Source: Nocardia inohanensis NBRC 100128
Lineage (GTDB): Bacteria; Actinomycetota; Actinomycetes; Mycobacteriales; Mycobacteriaceae
NCBI RefSeq assembly: GCF_001612945.1
Contig: NZ_BDBK01000011.1
Location: 62,001 to 126,000, forward strand
Reading direction: 5' to 3'
DNA length: 64,000 bases
Shown: positions 16,633-25,228 of the stretch, one piece after another
How positions within the stretch are numbered: position 1 is the first letter of the stretch
Layout of the letters: the number at the start of each line of letters is the position of its first letter
Notes under the pieces: generated by a model
Database searches by the model: none
What the model was told of the DNA's origin: nothing
Seen by the model: only the letters and a program-made list of their open reading frames with translations
Made by a program: the position numbers and the translations under genes

Positions 16633-17964
16633 TCATGCCTGCGCGGCGTTCTCCAGTGAGATGCCCTTGGTCTCGGGCGCGCCCCAGACGCAGATCCCGA
16701 AGCCGACGGCGGTGAGCGCGGCGGCGGCCAGGAAGGTGGGGCCCATGCCGTAATGGTCCAGCGACCACGGCAGCAGATAGGTGCCCAGCGCCGCGCCGAC
16801 GCGGCTGATGGAGGTGGCGAAACCGACCGCGGTGGCGCGAATGTGGGTGGGGAACAACTCGTTCGGATACGTCCAGTCCAGCACGTTCGGGCCGCCGCAG
16901 AAGAACGCGTACAGGCACAGCATGGTGAAGGCGAGCATCGCGGGCATGCTCGGCCAGATGCCGATGAACAGCACCGGCAGGATCATCAACCCGAAGCACC
17001 AGATGATGACCGGACGGCGGCCCACGGTGTCGATGAGCCGCATGGCGGGCAGGCACCCGACCAGGAACACCGAGCTGATCAGGGCGGTGCCGAGGGTGTC
17101 CATCCAAGTGCCGGAGGGCATTCCGAAGGCGGCCAGGATCTCCGGGCCGAAGGTGAGCATGGCGAACAGCACCGCGACCTGGCAGAGGAAGAAACCGCAG
17201 CAGAAGATGGTGCGCTTGCGGTACTCGGGGGTGAAGAGTTCCCGCAGTGAGCCGTGTTTGGCCGGGGTCTCACCGGTCTCCATCATGTCGCGCGGCGCGA
17301 CGTCGACGTGCAGGAATTTCTGCACCATGGCGGCGGATTCGTCGGCGCGACCGTGCTGGGCCAGCCAGCGCGGGGATTCCTTGGCCGAGCCCTGCCGCAC
17401 CATCAGGAAGAACGCGCACAACACCGCGGCGCTCGCCAGCTGCCAGCGCCAGCTGCCATTGCCGAAGAAGGTCAGGAACAGATAGCCGACCACGTAGGCC
17501 AGGACCGAACCGGCGTACCAGGCGACGATCTGGAAACCGAGCAGCCGGCCGCGCATTTTGAGCGGCAGCCATTCACCCAGCAATGAGGTGGCGATCGGAT
17601 AGTCGGCCGAGACCGCCATACCGAGGACGAACCGCAGCACCACGATGAGCCAGGTGCTCTCGACCCAGAAGGAGAGGATCGAGCACAGGCCCATGACCAC
17701 CAGGTCGGCGGTGTACATGACTTCCCGGCCGATCTTGTCGGTGATCACGCCGAACAGCGCGCCACCCACGAACATGCCGATAAGCGCTGCGGCGCCGATC
17801 AATTGGACTTCACCGGTGCTGAGGTCGAGTTCGGGGCGCATGCCGATCAGCGCGGTGCCGACGATGCTCAGGATGTAGCCGTCCAGCAGCGGGCCGCCGG
17901 AGCAGGCGACCGCGAGCCGCTTGTGGAAGGACGTGAACGGTGCGTCGTCGATTACCGTGCTCAA
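16633..17964 (-). CDS. MFS metabolite:proton symporter (sugar-porter/aromatic-acid type)
   Basis: A 443-residue, 12-helix transporter. It has the motif A loop ITDKIGREVMYTADL after helix 2, a KESPRWLAQHGR central loop typical of sugar-porter and aromatic-acid carriers, a second motif A (IDTVGRRPVII) and PNELFPTHIRATAVGF after helix 10. This class imports organic acids, nicotinate-like compounds or sugars. TTG 17964 is chosen because AGGAGG lies 7 nt upstream; the open frame continuing to 19266 is spurious and antisense to TetR. It diverges from that TetR gene, so an inducible catabolic uptake role is likely. Confidence 0.8.
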   Translation of the reverse strand: MSTVIDDAPFTSFHKRLAVACSGGPLLDGYILSIVGTALIGMRPELDLSTGEVQLIGAAALIGMFVGGALFGVITDKIGREVMYTADLVVMGLCSILSFWVESTWLIVVLRFVLGMAVSADYPIATSLLGEWLPLKMRGRLLGFQIVAWYAGSVLAYVVGYLFLTFFGNGSWRWQLASAAVLCAFFLMVRQGSAKESPRWLAQHGRADESAAMVQKFLHVDVAPRDMMETGETPAKHGSLRELFTPEYRKRTIFCCGFFLCQVAVLFAMLTFGPEILAAFGMPSGTWMDTLGTALISSVFLVGCLPAMRLIDTVGRRPVIIWCFGLMILPVLFIGIWPSMPAMLAFTMLCLYAFFCGGPNVLDWTYPNELFPTHIRATAVGFATSISRVGAALGTYLLPWSLDHYGMGPTFLAAAALTAVGFGICVWGAPETKGISLENAAQA

Positions 17965-18112
17965 CTCTCGCCCTCCTGACCCCCGGACCCAGCTTCGCGA
18001 ATATCTGGCAAATGTCGCGAACCTACCGGGGGCGACCGGGTGGGCGCGGCGCTGACACGCCGCCGGGGGGCTTTCGTTGGCCACTCGAAACCCGGCCCGC
18101 CGACCGGCTGGC

Positions 18113-18128
18113 ATACGATCGACCGTAT
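18113..18128. promoter_or_regulatory. TetR operator, copy 1 (ATACGATCGACCGTAT)
   Basis: A 16-bp near-palindrome that overlaps the TetR start codon at 18127. The same site with two changes occurs at 19275-19290, upstream of the DUF3237 gene. Consensus ATACGRTCGRCCGTAT. Confidence 0.82.
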
Positions 18129-18771
18129 GGATGTAGCACAGGGATCGGGGGATCGTCGCCTGTTGCGCGGCGCGCGGTCCCGCAAGGCGGTGACCCGGCA
18201 CGCGGTCGATATCGCCTCGTCCGAGGGGTTGTACGGACTCAGCTTCGGGCGGCTCGCGGAGGACTTGAGCATCAGCAAGGCCGGCATCCAGACCCTGTTC
18301 CGCACCAAGGAGCAGTTGCAGCTGGCCACGCTCGAGGAGGCGCGGGTCGTCTTCGTCGATGCCGTCATCCGCCCGGCGCTCACCGCCGCCGCCGGGACGG
18401 ACCGGCTGCGCGCGCTGCTCGACCGCTGGATCGACTACGCCGCCGCCCCGCTGCTGCCCGGCGGCTGTTTCTGGTCGGCCAACCTCGCCGAATTCGACAG
18501 CCGCCCGGGGCCGGTGCGCGATGCGCTGCGCGAGAATCGGCAGCAGTGGCTGGCGCTGCTCGCGGATCAGTTGATGACCGCGGTACACAATGGCGAAATC
18601 GCGCCGCTGGACCCGGATCTGGTGGCATTCCAGATCGACGCCTTCCTCAATGCCACCAATATCGCACTGCGACTGGGTGATCCGGACAGCGTGAGCCGGG
18701 TCCGGCGACTGCTGGACGGCTTGCTCGCACCGCCGGACCGAGCTCCTCAGAGCACCTCGGAGACGCGGTAG
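18127..18771 (+). CDS. TetR-family regulator controlling the MFS/DUF3237 group
   Basis: A 214-residue regulator with an HTH at about residues 38-63 (LSFGRLAEDLSISKAGIQTLFRTKEQL) and a C-terminal domain with LLDRWIDYAAAPLLPGGCFWSA, characteristic of the TetR_C group that contains a conserved Gly-Gly-Cys. The ATG at 18127 sits within a 16-bp operator that recurs before the DUF3237 gene, so it is probably autorepressed. The gene ends 25 bp inside the convergent DUF3237 gene. Inducer unknown; the context suggests a catabolic substrate. Confidence 0.87.
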   Translation: MDVAQGSGDRRLLRGARSRKAVTRHAVDIASSEGLYGLSFGRLAEDLSISKAGIQTLFRTKEQLQLATLEEARVVFVDAVIRPALTAAAGTDRLRALLDRWIDYAAAPLLPGGCFWSANLAEFDSRPGPVRDALRENRQQWLALLADQLMTAVHNGEIAPLDPDLVAFQIDAFLNATNIALRLGDPDSVSRVRRLLDGLLAPPDRAPQSTSETR

Positions 18772-19229
18772 GCCACGCCGTTTTCGATCAGATAGCCACT
18801 GCCGATGGCCACGATCCCGTTGAGCCAGGCGTAGTTTCGCGATCCGGTTTCGAACAGCGGCGTGGTGCGGAAGTAGTACCGGGACGGTTCCACCAGGTGC
18901 CGGGTGTCGGCGACCTCCGAGCGCGCCTCCTCCGGCACCACCCAGCGCCCGCCGTAGGTCACGTGGATGAGATCTCCGTCGTCGGTCCGCAGGATCAGCC
19001 GCACATCGAGTTGCATGCAACCGTCCGCACGGAACACGGCCCAATCCCCGCCGCCCTGAACGACTTCCCCGGACAGTTTGGGGCCTTCGAAGGTGCCGCC
19101 CACACCCCGGTACAGCACGCGCCGCCCGATCGGTCCCGCCCCGAAGTCCAGCGGTTCCGCCAGATCTATCGCCATGTCGAAGAGCAGCCGGGTCTCGGGT
19201 TCCCCGACGTCCTTGATTCGCGCATCCAT
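18747..19229 (-). CDS. DUF3237 (UPF0311) protein
   Basis: A 160-residue beta-rich protein of the DUF3237 family: LDFGAGPIGRRVLYRGVGGTFEGPKLSGEVVQGGGDW near residues 28-64, LRTDDGDLIHVTYGGR, then YYFRTTPLFETG and YAWLNGIVAIGSG at the end. Members are common in aromatic and terpenoid catabolic clusters, but no reaction is established to my knowledge. ATG 19229 follows GGGAGA. The TetR operator lies 46-61 bp upstream, so this gene is a predicted target of the convergent TetR. Confidence 0.82.
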   Translation of the reverse strand: MDARIKDVGEPETRLLFDMAIDLAEPLDFGAGPIGRRVLYRGVGGTFEGPKLSGEVVQGGGDWAVFRADGCMQLDVRLILRTDDGDLIHVTYGGRWVVPEEARSEVADTRHLVEPSRYYFRTTPLFETGSRNYAWLNGIVAIGSGYLIENGVAYRVSEVL

Positions 19230-19274
19230 GATCGTCTCCCTTCGAACCGCCGGCGCTTGCCGGCACTTCAAACT

Positions 19275-19290
19275 ATACGGTCGGCCGTAT
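19275..19290. promoter_or_regulatory. TetR operator, copy 2 (ATACGGTCGGCCGTAT)
   Basis: A perfect 16-bp palindrome 46 bp upstream of the DUF3237 start, matching the site at 18113-18128 at 14 of 16 positions. Confidence 0.82.
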
Positions 19291-19360
19291 GTATTGTCGA
19301 TCGTCACGGTGCCGCCTCCGTGAAAAGTGCTGCCCCCGTCCCACTCTCGGGGATTCCCGG

Positions 19361-19864
19361 CTACGCCTTGCGCAGCGTTCCCGAGATCATCCCGCCCGCC
19401 TGCGATCGATAGGTCAGGCCGCCGTCCGCCGCCAGCACGATCGTGGAGGTGCGCCCGTCCGCGCCGCAGCCCGGGCCGGTGATATTCCTTGCCGCGAAGG
19501 ACAATTCGGACTCCTCGGCGACGACCAGCCGCTCGATGCGCTCACACCGCGCACCCGACCGCTCATCGCCGAGCACGGTGGTGGCGACCTCTTCGCCGTT
19601 CTTGCCCGACCGCACCACCAGGTCGATCGAGTAACTCTCGTCCCCGTTCCCCGCGGTGCCTTTCCATTCCCCCAGAAAGGCTTTGGGCACCGCCCAGGTG
19701 CCCGCCGCCGGCGTGGTGTCGTCCGGCCGTGCGACGGTGGATCCGCTCCCGTCGCCGGTCGAGGCGTCCCGCCCCCACATCGCGGCCAGCGCGCCGAGGA
19801 CCACCAGCGCGGCCACCACGGCCGCGGCCCATCCGGCCCTACGCCCCGATCGTGAAGAACTCAC
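19361..19864 (-). CDS. Membrane-anchored extracytoplasmic protein, hypothetical
   Basis: About 167 residues: a short basic N terminus, one transmembrane helix (GWAAAVVAALVVLGALAAMW, about residues 10-29), a Thr/Pro/Gly linker, and an outer beta-rich domain opening WAVPKAFLGEWKGTAGNGDESYSI and ending in a GGMISGTLRKA strand. The domain resembles the external sensor part of some Streptomyces and Nocardia Ser/Thr kinases (small-molecule or peptide binding), but no kinase domain is present. GTG 19864 is preferred; it overlaps the preceding hypothetical gene by 26 bp, so the pair is probably cotranscribed. Confidence 0.55.
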   Translation of the reverse strand: MSSSRSGRRAGWAAAVVAALVVLGALAAMWGRDASTGDGSGSTVARPDDTTPAAGTWAVPKAFLGEWKGTAGNGDESYSIDLVVRSGKNGEEVATTVLGDERSGARCERIERLVVAEESELSFAARNITGPGCGADGRTSTIVLAADGGLTYRSQAGGMISGTLRKA

Positions 19865-20183
19865 TGCGCCCTCGCGCGTCCAATCGCCCATCGCCCCAGC
19901 TGGCGCTCTCGTAGGCATCGACCTCGACGGCCCACTCCCCCGGACCGATGGCTTCCGGGACCGGCACGGATGCCCGCGGCAGGCCGTCCACGATGCCCAG
20001 ATAGACCCGCTCGGCCGCACCGCCCAACGGCACCAGGAAGATTCGCGCGCATTCGAACTTCTTCCGAACCCCCGACGCGGTGGCCGCGGACCAGCTGACT
20101 CCCACTTCCCCGCGCCCGCCCGCGGCGAACTCGACGCTGACCGACAGCGCGGCCACCCCCTCCACTCCGGCCTCGTGTCTCAC
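19839..20183 (-). CDS. Hypothetical soluble protein
   Basis: A 114-residue protein with no signal or membrane helix. It is rich in beta-type strands, with VEFAAGGRGEVGVSWSA, RVYLGIVDGLPRASVPVP and EWAVEVDAYESASW. I do not recognise the family. GTG 20183 is chosen since GAGGAGG lies 5 nt upstream. It overlaps the membrane-anchored gene downstream, implying a joint function. Confidence 0.5.
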   Translation of the reverse strand: MRHEAGVEGVAALSVSVEFAAGGRGEVGVSWSAATASGVRKKFECARIFLVPLGGAAERVYLGIVDGLPRASVPVPEAIGPGEWAVEVDAYESASWGDGRLDARGRSEFFTIGA

Positions 20184-20282
20184 CACGTCCTCCTCGGTTC
20201 CGCTCTGCAACCAGGCTGGCACGGAACGCCGTTCCGAGGCAACGCACCTCCACCGCCCCTGACGTCGGGCGATCGGGTGCGG

Positions 20283-20510
20283 TCAGTACTTGCGCCCCCA
20301 CTTGGCGCGCGAGCGCCACTGCCCGCCCTTCGGGACGCGTGAGCTGAATCCGGCCAGATGCAGTGCCAGACCGAGCAATCCGGCGATGACGAGGGCGTCG
20401 ATGGCTCCGCTGGTGCGGTCGACCAGCTCGAGGAGTAGTGCGAGCCCGAACAGTACTGCGGCGACGATAGCGAACATGTACCGGTGATACCCAGGATCGG
20501 CACGTTGCAT
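20283..20510 (-). CDS. Small two-helix membrane protein
   Basis: A 75-residue protein with two hydrophobic helices, MFAIVAAVLFGLALLLEL and IDALVIAGLLGLALHLAG, followed by a basic tail ending KWGRKY. Similar short membrane proteins are common in actinobacteria; the role is unknown. Translation may begin at ATG 20510 or at the internal Met at 20477. A GCCCC/GGGGC hairpin with a T tract lies just upstream (about 20529-20547) on this strand. Confidence 0.55.
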   Translation of the reverse strand: MQRADPGYHRYMFAIVAAVLFGLALLLELVDRTSGAIDALVIAGLLGLALHLAGFSSRVPKGGQWRSRAKWGRKY

Positions 20511-20618
20511 CGGGATGGAACGGAATCACGAAAGCCCCCAAAAAGTGGGGCATATCCGAACGGCCGGCGGCTTCGAATGTCGGTGCGTAAGCATCGATAT
20601 CCGAGAATGAGGTTTCCT

Positions 20619-21206
20619 ATGGGCATACAGCCGCCCGCAACTCCCGCCCGCCGCGCCGCCGCCTTGCTGTTCAGCGCGGTACTTCCGTTGACGCCGGTCC
20701 TGCTCGGCGCCGCCCCCGCCTTGGCCGAGTCGCCCGCCGAGGAGTCCGTGCTCACGCAACCGGATACCAGCGCCACCCAGAATGTGATCCGCATCGGCAA
20801 GATCCAAGCCGACCGGCCGGATTGGATCACCCCCGAGCAGGCCGCCGAGATCAACGCCGCCACCACCGGCGCCGAATCCACCCTGGCTCGCACTCTCGAA
20901 TCGACCGGGCTCGATGCCGCCCGCTCCGATCAGATCGCCGCCGCCATCCTCGCCGATGCCGCGATCGGCGCGGCCGTCGGCGCCACCGCCGCGGCACCCA
21001 TCGCCTCTACCGGTGCGCTCATCGGCGTCGTCTCGGGCGTCGTGGCCGGACTGGCCTTCGCACCGGTGGGCCTGGTGATCGTCCCCGTGGCGGGCGCGGC
21101 GCTCGGATACGCCATGGTGGCCGCCCCCTTCGCCGCCGCCGGAGCCGCGGTGGGCGCGGCCGTCGGCGCTGTCGAAGGCGCCCTCACCCCTTCCGCCACC
21201 AGCTGA
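20619..21206 (+). CDS. Secreted protein with a glycine/alanine-zipper-like C terminus
   Basis: About 195 residues with a classic signal peptide (RRAAALLFSAVLPLTPVLLG, cleavage after ALA near residue 40). A polar segment with QNVIRIGKIQADRPDWITPEQA follows, then a long Ala/Gly hydrophobic region (IGAAVGATAAAPIAS...GAVEGAL) reminiscent of glycine-zipper proteins and of secreted Nocardia/Rhodococcus proteins of unknown role. ATG 20619 has GAGG 7 nt upstream; ATG 20607 is an alternative. It may insert into the envelope. Confidence 0.65.
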   Translation: MGIQPPATPARRAAALLFSAVLPLTPVLLGAAPALAESPAEESVLTQPDTSATQNVIRIGKIQADRPDWITPEQAAEINAATTGAESTLARTLESTGLDAARSDQIAAAILADAAIGAAVGATAAAPIASTGALIGVVSGVVAGLAFAPVGLVIVPVAGAALGYAMVAAPFAAAGAAVGAAVGAVEGALTPSATS

Positions 21207-21330
21207 ATCACGGTGCGGCCGTGAAGATGCGGAACACCGCCCGGAAACTTCACGCCCACCGATGAATTCGGCGTCCCGGCGGCGTCTACACCCACAGCCC
21301 GCGCTCTGTGGACACCGACTGGAGGATCCG

Positions 21331-22020
21331 ATGAGTACCCAAGCACTCCCACCCGTCGTAGACGCCGCCACCTGGCAGCACGAACTCGACCAGCTGCGCA
21401 TCCGCGAAAAAGCGGCCACCCGCGAACTCGACGCCATCGCCGCCCAGCGCCGCCGCCTCCCCATGGTCGAAATGCCCGACTACACCCTCGAAGGCGAAGA
21501 CGGCCCCATCCGCCTGGCCGAAATCTTCGACGGCAAACCCCAGCTCATCGTCTACAACCACATGTGGTTCCCCGGCGAGCAATGGCAGTGCAGCGGCTGC
21601 ACCGGCTTCACCTCCCAATTCACCCGCCTGGATTTCCTCGACAACTACGACGCCCGCTTCGTCATCGTCACCCAGGGCCCCATCGACGAAGCCCTCGCCT
21701 ACAAACGCCGCGTAGGCAACCGAATGGCCTGGTACTCCACCGCCAACAGCCCCTTCGGCGCCGACGTCGGCGCCCCACCCAACGCCGGCTTCGCCGTCAA
21801 CGTCTTCCTCCGCCACCAGGACACCGTCTACCGCACCTGGCACACCAACGGCCGCGGCACCGAACAACTCAGCCACTCCTTCCCCCTCATCGACCTCCTC
21901 CCCTACGGCCGCCAGGAAGAATGGCAGGACTCCCCCACCGGCTGGCCCCAGTCCCCCACCTACAGCCGCTGGGCCGACTCCAAGGAAATCGCCGCCCGCT
22001 ACGGCGACCCGAACGCCTGA
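21331..22020 (+). CDS. DUF899 thioredoxin-like protein
   Basis: A 229-residue member of the DUF899 family, distant thioredoxin-fold proteins. It shows an N-terminal WQHELDQLRIREKAATRELDAIAAQRRRLP helix, the strand-turn QLIVYNHMWFPGEQWQCSGCTGF with a CSGC pair in the active-site position, and a C-terminal DLLPYGRQEEWQDSPTGWPQ. The CxxC-like pair suggests redox activity, but no substrate is known. ATG 21331 has GGAGG upstream. It ends 61 bp before the ABC-F gene. Confidence 0.82.
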   Translation: MSTQALPPVVDAATWQHELDQLRIREKAATRELDAIAAQRRRLPMVEMPDYTLEGEDGPIRLAEIFDGKPQLIVYNHMWFPGEQWQCSGCTGFTSQFTRLDFLDNYDARFVIVTQGPIDEALAYKRRVGNRMAWYSTANSPFGADVGAPPNAGFAVNVFLRHQDTVYRTWHTNGRGTEQLSHSFPLIDLLPYGRQEEWQDSPTGWPQSPTYSRWADSKEIAARYGDPNA

Positions 22021-22081
22021 ATCCCGCACCGCGACAAGGCGGCTCGGCGCAACCGGCCGAGCCCGCCGGGCTAATCGAGTT

Positions 22082-23797
22082 GTGTTGCCCGCGAATAACG
22101 GGTTGGCTGGGCCGGTGGGTCACATAGACGTCAGCGAGGTCGAGTACTTCCTGCCCGATGGGCGGCAACTGCTGGGTGGGGTCGGCTTCCGGATCGGGGC
22201 GGGGGTGAAAGCAGCGCTGATCGGGCCGAACGGGACCGGTAAGACGACCTTACTCAGGATCATCGCCGGTGATGTCGATGCCGATGAGGGGGCGGTGACG
22301 CGGTCGGGGTCGCTGGGGATCATGCGGCAGTTCGTGGGGCAGGTGCGCGATGAGTCGACGGTGCGGGATCTGTTGTTGTCGGTGTCGCCGGCGAATATCA
22401 AGCAGGCGGCCGAGGCGCTCGATGCGGCGGAGAACGCGCTGATCGAGGATGATTCGGAGCGGACGCAGCTGGCTTACGCGCATGCGCTGTCGGATTGGGC
22501 GGATGTCGGGGGGTACGAGTTCGAGGCGTTCTGGGACAAGGTGACCGTGACCGCGCTGGGCGTCCCGTTCGATCGGGCCAAGTGGCGGGCGGCGAGCGCG
22601 ATGAGCGGGGGCGAGCAGAAACGCCTGGTGCTGGAGGCGCTGTTCGCGGGTTCGGACGATGTGCTGCTGCTGGACGAGCCGGATAACTATCTGGATGTTC
22701 CCGGGAAGCAGTGGCTCGAGCGCACTATCGCCGAGTCGAGTAAATCGGTGCTGTTCATCAGTCACGATCGGGAGCTGATCGCGAACGCGGCGACTCGGAT
22801 CGTCACCCTCGAACCCGGCATCAACGGTGCGACCGCGTGGGTGCACGGCGGTGGCCTGGCCAGTTACCAGCAGGCCCGGGAAGATCGCAATGCCCGCTTG
22901 GACGAACTTCGCAGGCGCTGGGACGAAGACCGCGCGAAACTCCGCGCCCTGGTGCTGCGCCTGCGCGAGAAGGCCAAGTTCAACGACGGCGTCGCCGCCC
23001 GCTATCACGCCGCCCAGACCCGGCTGGCCAAGTTCGAGGAAGCCGGTCCGCCCGAGGCAATCCCGTTGCGGCAGAACGTCACCGTGCGTCTCACCGGCGG
23101 CCGCACCGGCAAACGCGCGCTCGTCTGTTCGGAGCTCGGCCTCACGGGTTTGATGCAGCCCTTCGACACCGAGATCTGGTACGGCGACCGCGTCGCCGTG
23201 CTGGGCTCCAACGGCTCGGGCAAATCGCATTTCCTGCGCCTGCTCGCCACCGGCGGAACCGACCCGGACACCGAACACCTGCCGATCCAGAGCCTGAACC
23301 TCACCGCGGTCCCGCACACCGGCACCGCGGCGCTCGGCGCCCGCGTCCGCCCCGGCTACTTCGCCCAAACCCACTCGCGCCCAGACCTTTCCGGCCGAAC
23401 CCTCCTCGAAATCCTGCACCTGGGCGACGAACACCGCGACGGCATGGGCCGCGAAGCCGCGACCCGAGTCCTGGACCGCTACGAACTCGCCCGCGCCGCC
23501 GAACAACGCTACGACGATCTCTCCGGCGGCCAGCAGGCTCGGCTTCAGATCCTGCTGCTCGAACTCTCCGGCGTCACGATGCTGCTCCTGGACGAGCCCA
23601 CCGACAACCTGGACCTGCACTCCGCCGAAGCCCTCGAACACGGCATCTCGGGCTTCGCCGGCACCGTCATCGCGGTCACCCACGACCGCTGGTTCGCGCG
23701 CGGTTTCGATCGTTTCCTCGTCTTCGGCTCCGACGGCGTCGTCTACGAAAGCGATACGCCGGTATGGGACGAGGCTCGCGTGCAGCGCACCCGCTGA
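22082..23797 (+). CDS. ABC-F ATPase (ribosome-associated or resistance type)
   Basis: A 571-residue protein with two ABC ATPase domains and no membrane segments. Domain 1: GPNGTGKT (residues 48-55), SGGEQ signature and LLLDEPDNYLD. A helical linker rich in Arg/Glu joins to domain 2: GSNGSGKS, LSGGQQ and LLLDEPTDNLD. ABC-F proteins bind the ribosomal E site and modulate translation or protect against antibiotics; which subclass this is cannot be decided. GTG 22082 is the first start; GTG 22115 is possible. No upstream attenuator is evident. Confidence 0.85.
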   Translation: MLPANNGLAGPVGHIDVSEVEYFLPDGRQLLGGVGFRIGAGVKAALIGPNGTGKTTLLRIIAGDVDADEGAVTRSGSLGIMRQFVGQVRDESTVRDLLLSVSPANIKQAAEALDAAENALIEDDSERTQLAYAHALSDWADVGGYEFEAFWDKVTVTALGVPFDRAKWRAASAMSGGEQKRLVLEALFAGSDDVLLLDEPDNYLDVPGKQWLERTIAESSKSVLFISHDRELIANAATRIVTLEPGINGATAWVHGGGLASYQQAREDRNARLDELRRRWDEDRAKLRALVLRLREKAKFNDGVAARYHAAQTRLAKFEEAGPPEAIPLRQNVTVRLTGGRTGKRALVCSELGLTGLMQPFDTEIWYGDRVAVLGSNGSGKSHFLRLLATGGTDPDTEHLPIQSLNLTAVPHTGTAALGARVRPGYFAQTHSRPDLSGRTLLEILHLGDEHRDGMGREAATRVLDRYELARAAEQRYDDLSGGQQARLQILLLELSGVTMLLLDEPTDNLDLHSAEALEHGISGFAGTVIAVTHDRWFARGFDRFLVFGSDGVVYESDTPVWDEARVQRTR

Positions 23798-23944
23798 GTC
23801 TCGCGGCGAAACGCTGACGCGGCGAGGGACGTTCCCGCCGGCACCGCCGCCGTAGGATGTTGCCCCGGTTCCAGATCCATTCTCATCCAGCTGGTTACGC
23901 CGGTCATGACGTTTGCAGAGTGCCGAATCAGGAGGCTGTCCGTT

Positions 23945-24958
23945 TTGTCGCGCGATGCTGTTCGAAATCTTGTCGAGTCACTTCGGTTCCAGCAGTTCAT
24001 CATTGCGGTGATCCTGCTCAATGCGATCGCGCTGGGTCTGGAGACGTCGGAATCGGTCATGACGGTGGCGGGCGGGGCGGTCGAGCTGGCCGATACCGCG
24101 GCGCTGGTCGTTTTCATCGTCGAGATGCTGCTGAAGCTGTATGCGTACGGGTTCTCCTACTTCCGCGATCCGTGGAATTGCTTCGACTTCCTGGTCATCT
24201 CGATCGCCCTGTTGCCCGCGGCCGGTGGCCTGTCGGTATTGCGGGCGTTCCGTATTCTCCGGGTGCTCCGGCTGGTGTCGGCTACCCCGAGCATGCGGAA
24301 GGTGGTCGCGAGTTTGCTCGCGGCACTTCCCGGGATGGGTTCGATTCTGGGCCTTCTCGCGCTGGTCCTCTATGTCGCGGCGGTCATGGCGACCAAGCTG
24401 TTCGGCGCGGTGACCCCCGAATACTTCGGCAGCCTCGGCACCTCGATGTGGACGCTGTTCCAGGTGATGACCGGCGAGGCGTGGCCGGACATCGCCCGCG
24501 AGGTCATGGCCGAGAAGCCGCTCGCCTGGATCTTCTTCCTCTTCTACATCCTGGTCTCGACCTTCGTGGTGCTGAACCTGTTCCTCGCCGTCATGGTCAG
24601 CGCCGCCGAAGACATTCGCGCGGAAGAGAATCGGGAACGCGACTCCCATGACGTCGACGAAACCGCCGCCTACACCGAGATTCTCGCCGAACTGAAGTCC
24701 CTCCGCGCCGCAATCGACCGCCCGCTCACCACCCCCGACGGCAACGGCACCCCTAACGGCAACGGCGCCCGCACCGCCACCCGAACCCCCACCCTCGTCC
24801 GCGACACCCGCCGCCAACTCACCGACACCGAACTGGCCCACGCCGTCACCCTCTACCGCACCGGCCACCCCCTGACCCACATAGCCGACAACCTGGGCGT
24901 GACCCACCCCACCATCCGCACCGCCCTGCAACGCCGAGGCATCCTGCGCCACCCCTGA
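23945..24958 (+). CDS. Voltage-gated cation channel-like protein with C-terminal helix-turn-helix
   Basis: A 337-residue six-helix ion transport protein. S4 carries four arginines at every third position (Arg 100, 103, 106, 109 in SVLRAFRILRVLRLV), followed by S5, a pore helix and filter MTGEAWPDI (TGEAW at 176-180) and S6 (FFLFYILVSTFVVLNLFLAVMV). Bacterial NaChBac-type channels have TLESW at this place, so selectivity may differ. After a Glu-rich helix and an Asn/Gly/Thr linker, residues 292-336 form a resolvase/Hin-like HTH (LAHAVTLYRTGHPLTHIADNLGVTHPTIRTAL). TTG 23945 is chosen because AGGAGG lies 9 nt before it. This fusion is unusual. Confidence 0.78.
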   Translation: MSRDAVRNLVESLRFQQFIIAVILLNAIALGLETSESVMTVAGGAVELADTAALVVFIVEMLLKLYAYGFSYFRDPWNCFDFLVISIALLPAAGGLSVLRAFRILRVLRLVSATPSMRKVVASLLAALPGMGSILGLLALVLYVAAVMATKLFGAVTPEYFGSLGTSMWTLFQVMTGEAWPDIAREVMAEKPLAWIFFLFYILVSTFVVLNLFLAVMVSAAEDIRAEENRERDSHDVDETAAYTEILAELKSLRAAIDRPLTTPDGNGTPNGNGARTATRTPTLVRDTRRQLTDTELAHAVTLYRTGHPLTHIADNLGVTHPTIRTALQRRGILRHP

Positions 24959-24996
24959 ATACCGCGAAATGCCTCCGGACGTGACACGCTGAGTCC

Positions 24997-25209
24997 ATGG
25001 CCGATGAAATCGAAGTCACCGCCGAACATCTCGACGGCGACCCCAACGAATCCCCCGAAGAGGCAACCAAACGGAAGTTCCGGGAAGCCCTCGCCAAGAA
25101 GAACGGCCACGCCGCGGCAGGCGGCGCCCACCAGAACGACGCGAAGGTGCGCGGCACCCACGCCCAAGCGGGCGGAAAGCGCACCTTCCGGCGCCGCGCC
25201 GGCGGATAG
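24997..25209 (+). CDS. DUF5302 small protein
   Basis: A 70-residue hydrophilic protein: acidic start (ADEIEVTAEHLDGDP), central KRKFREALAKKNGHA and a basic tail AGGKRTFRRRAGG. This is the DUF5302 pattern of actinobacteria; function is unknown and the charge pattern suggests nucleic acid or ribosome contact. It precedes a shared terminator and the convergent tmRNA gene. Confidence 0.75.
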   Translation: MADEIEVTAEHLDGDPNESPEEATKRKFREALAKKNGHAAAGGAHQNDAKVRGTHAQAGGKRTFRRRAGG

Positions 25210-25228
25210 CCGACGCCCCTGAATAACG

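Noticed and set aside
16633..19266. An 877-codon fusion of the MFS transporter with upstream sequence
   Set aside because: The part beyond 17964 is antisense to the TetR gene and has no homology; TTG 17964 has a strong ribosome site.
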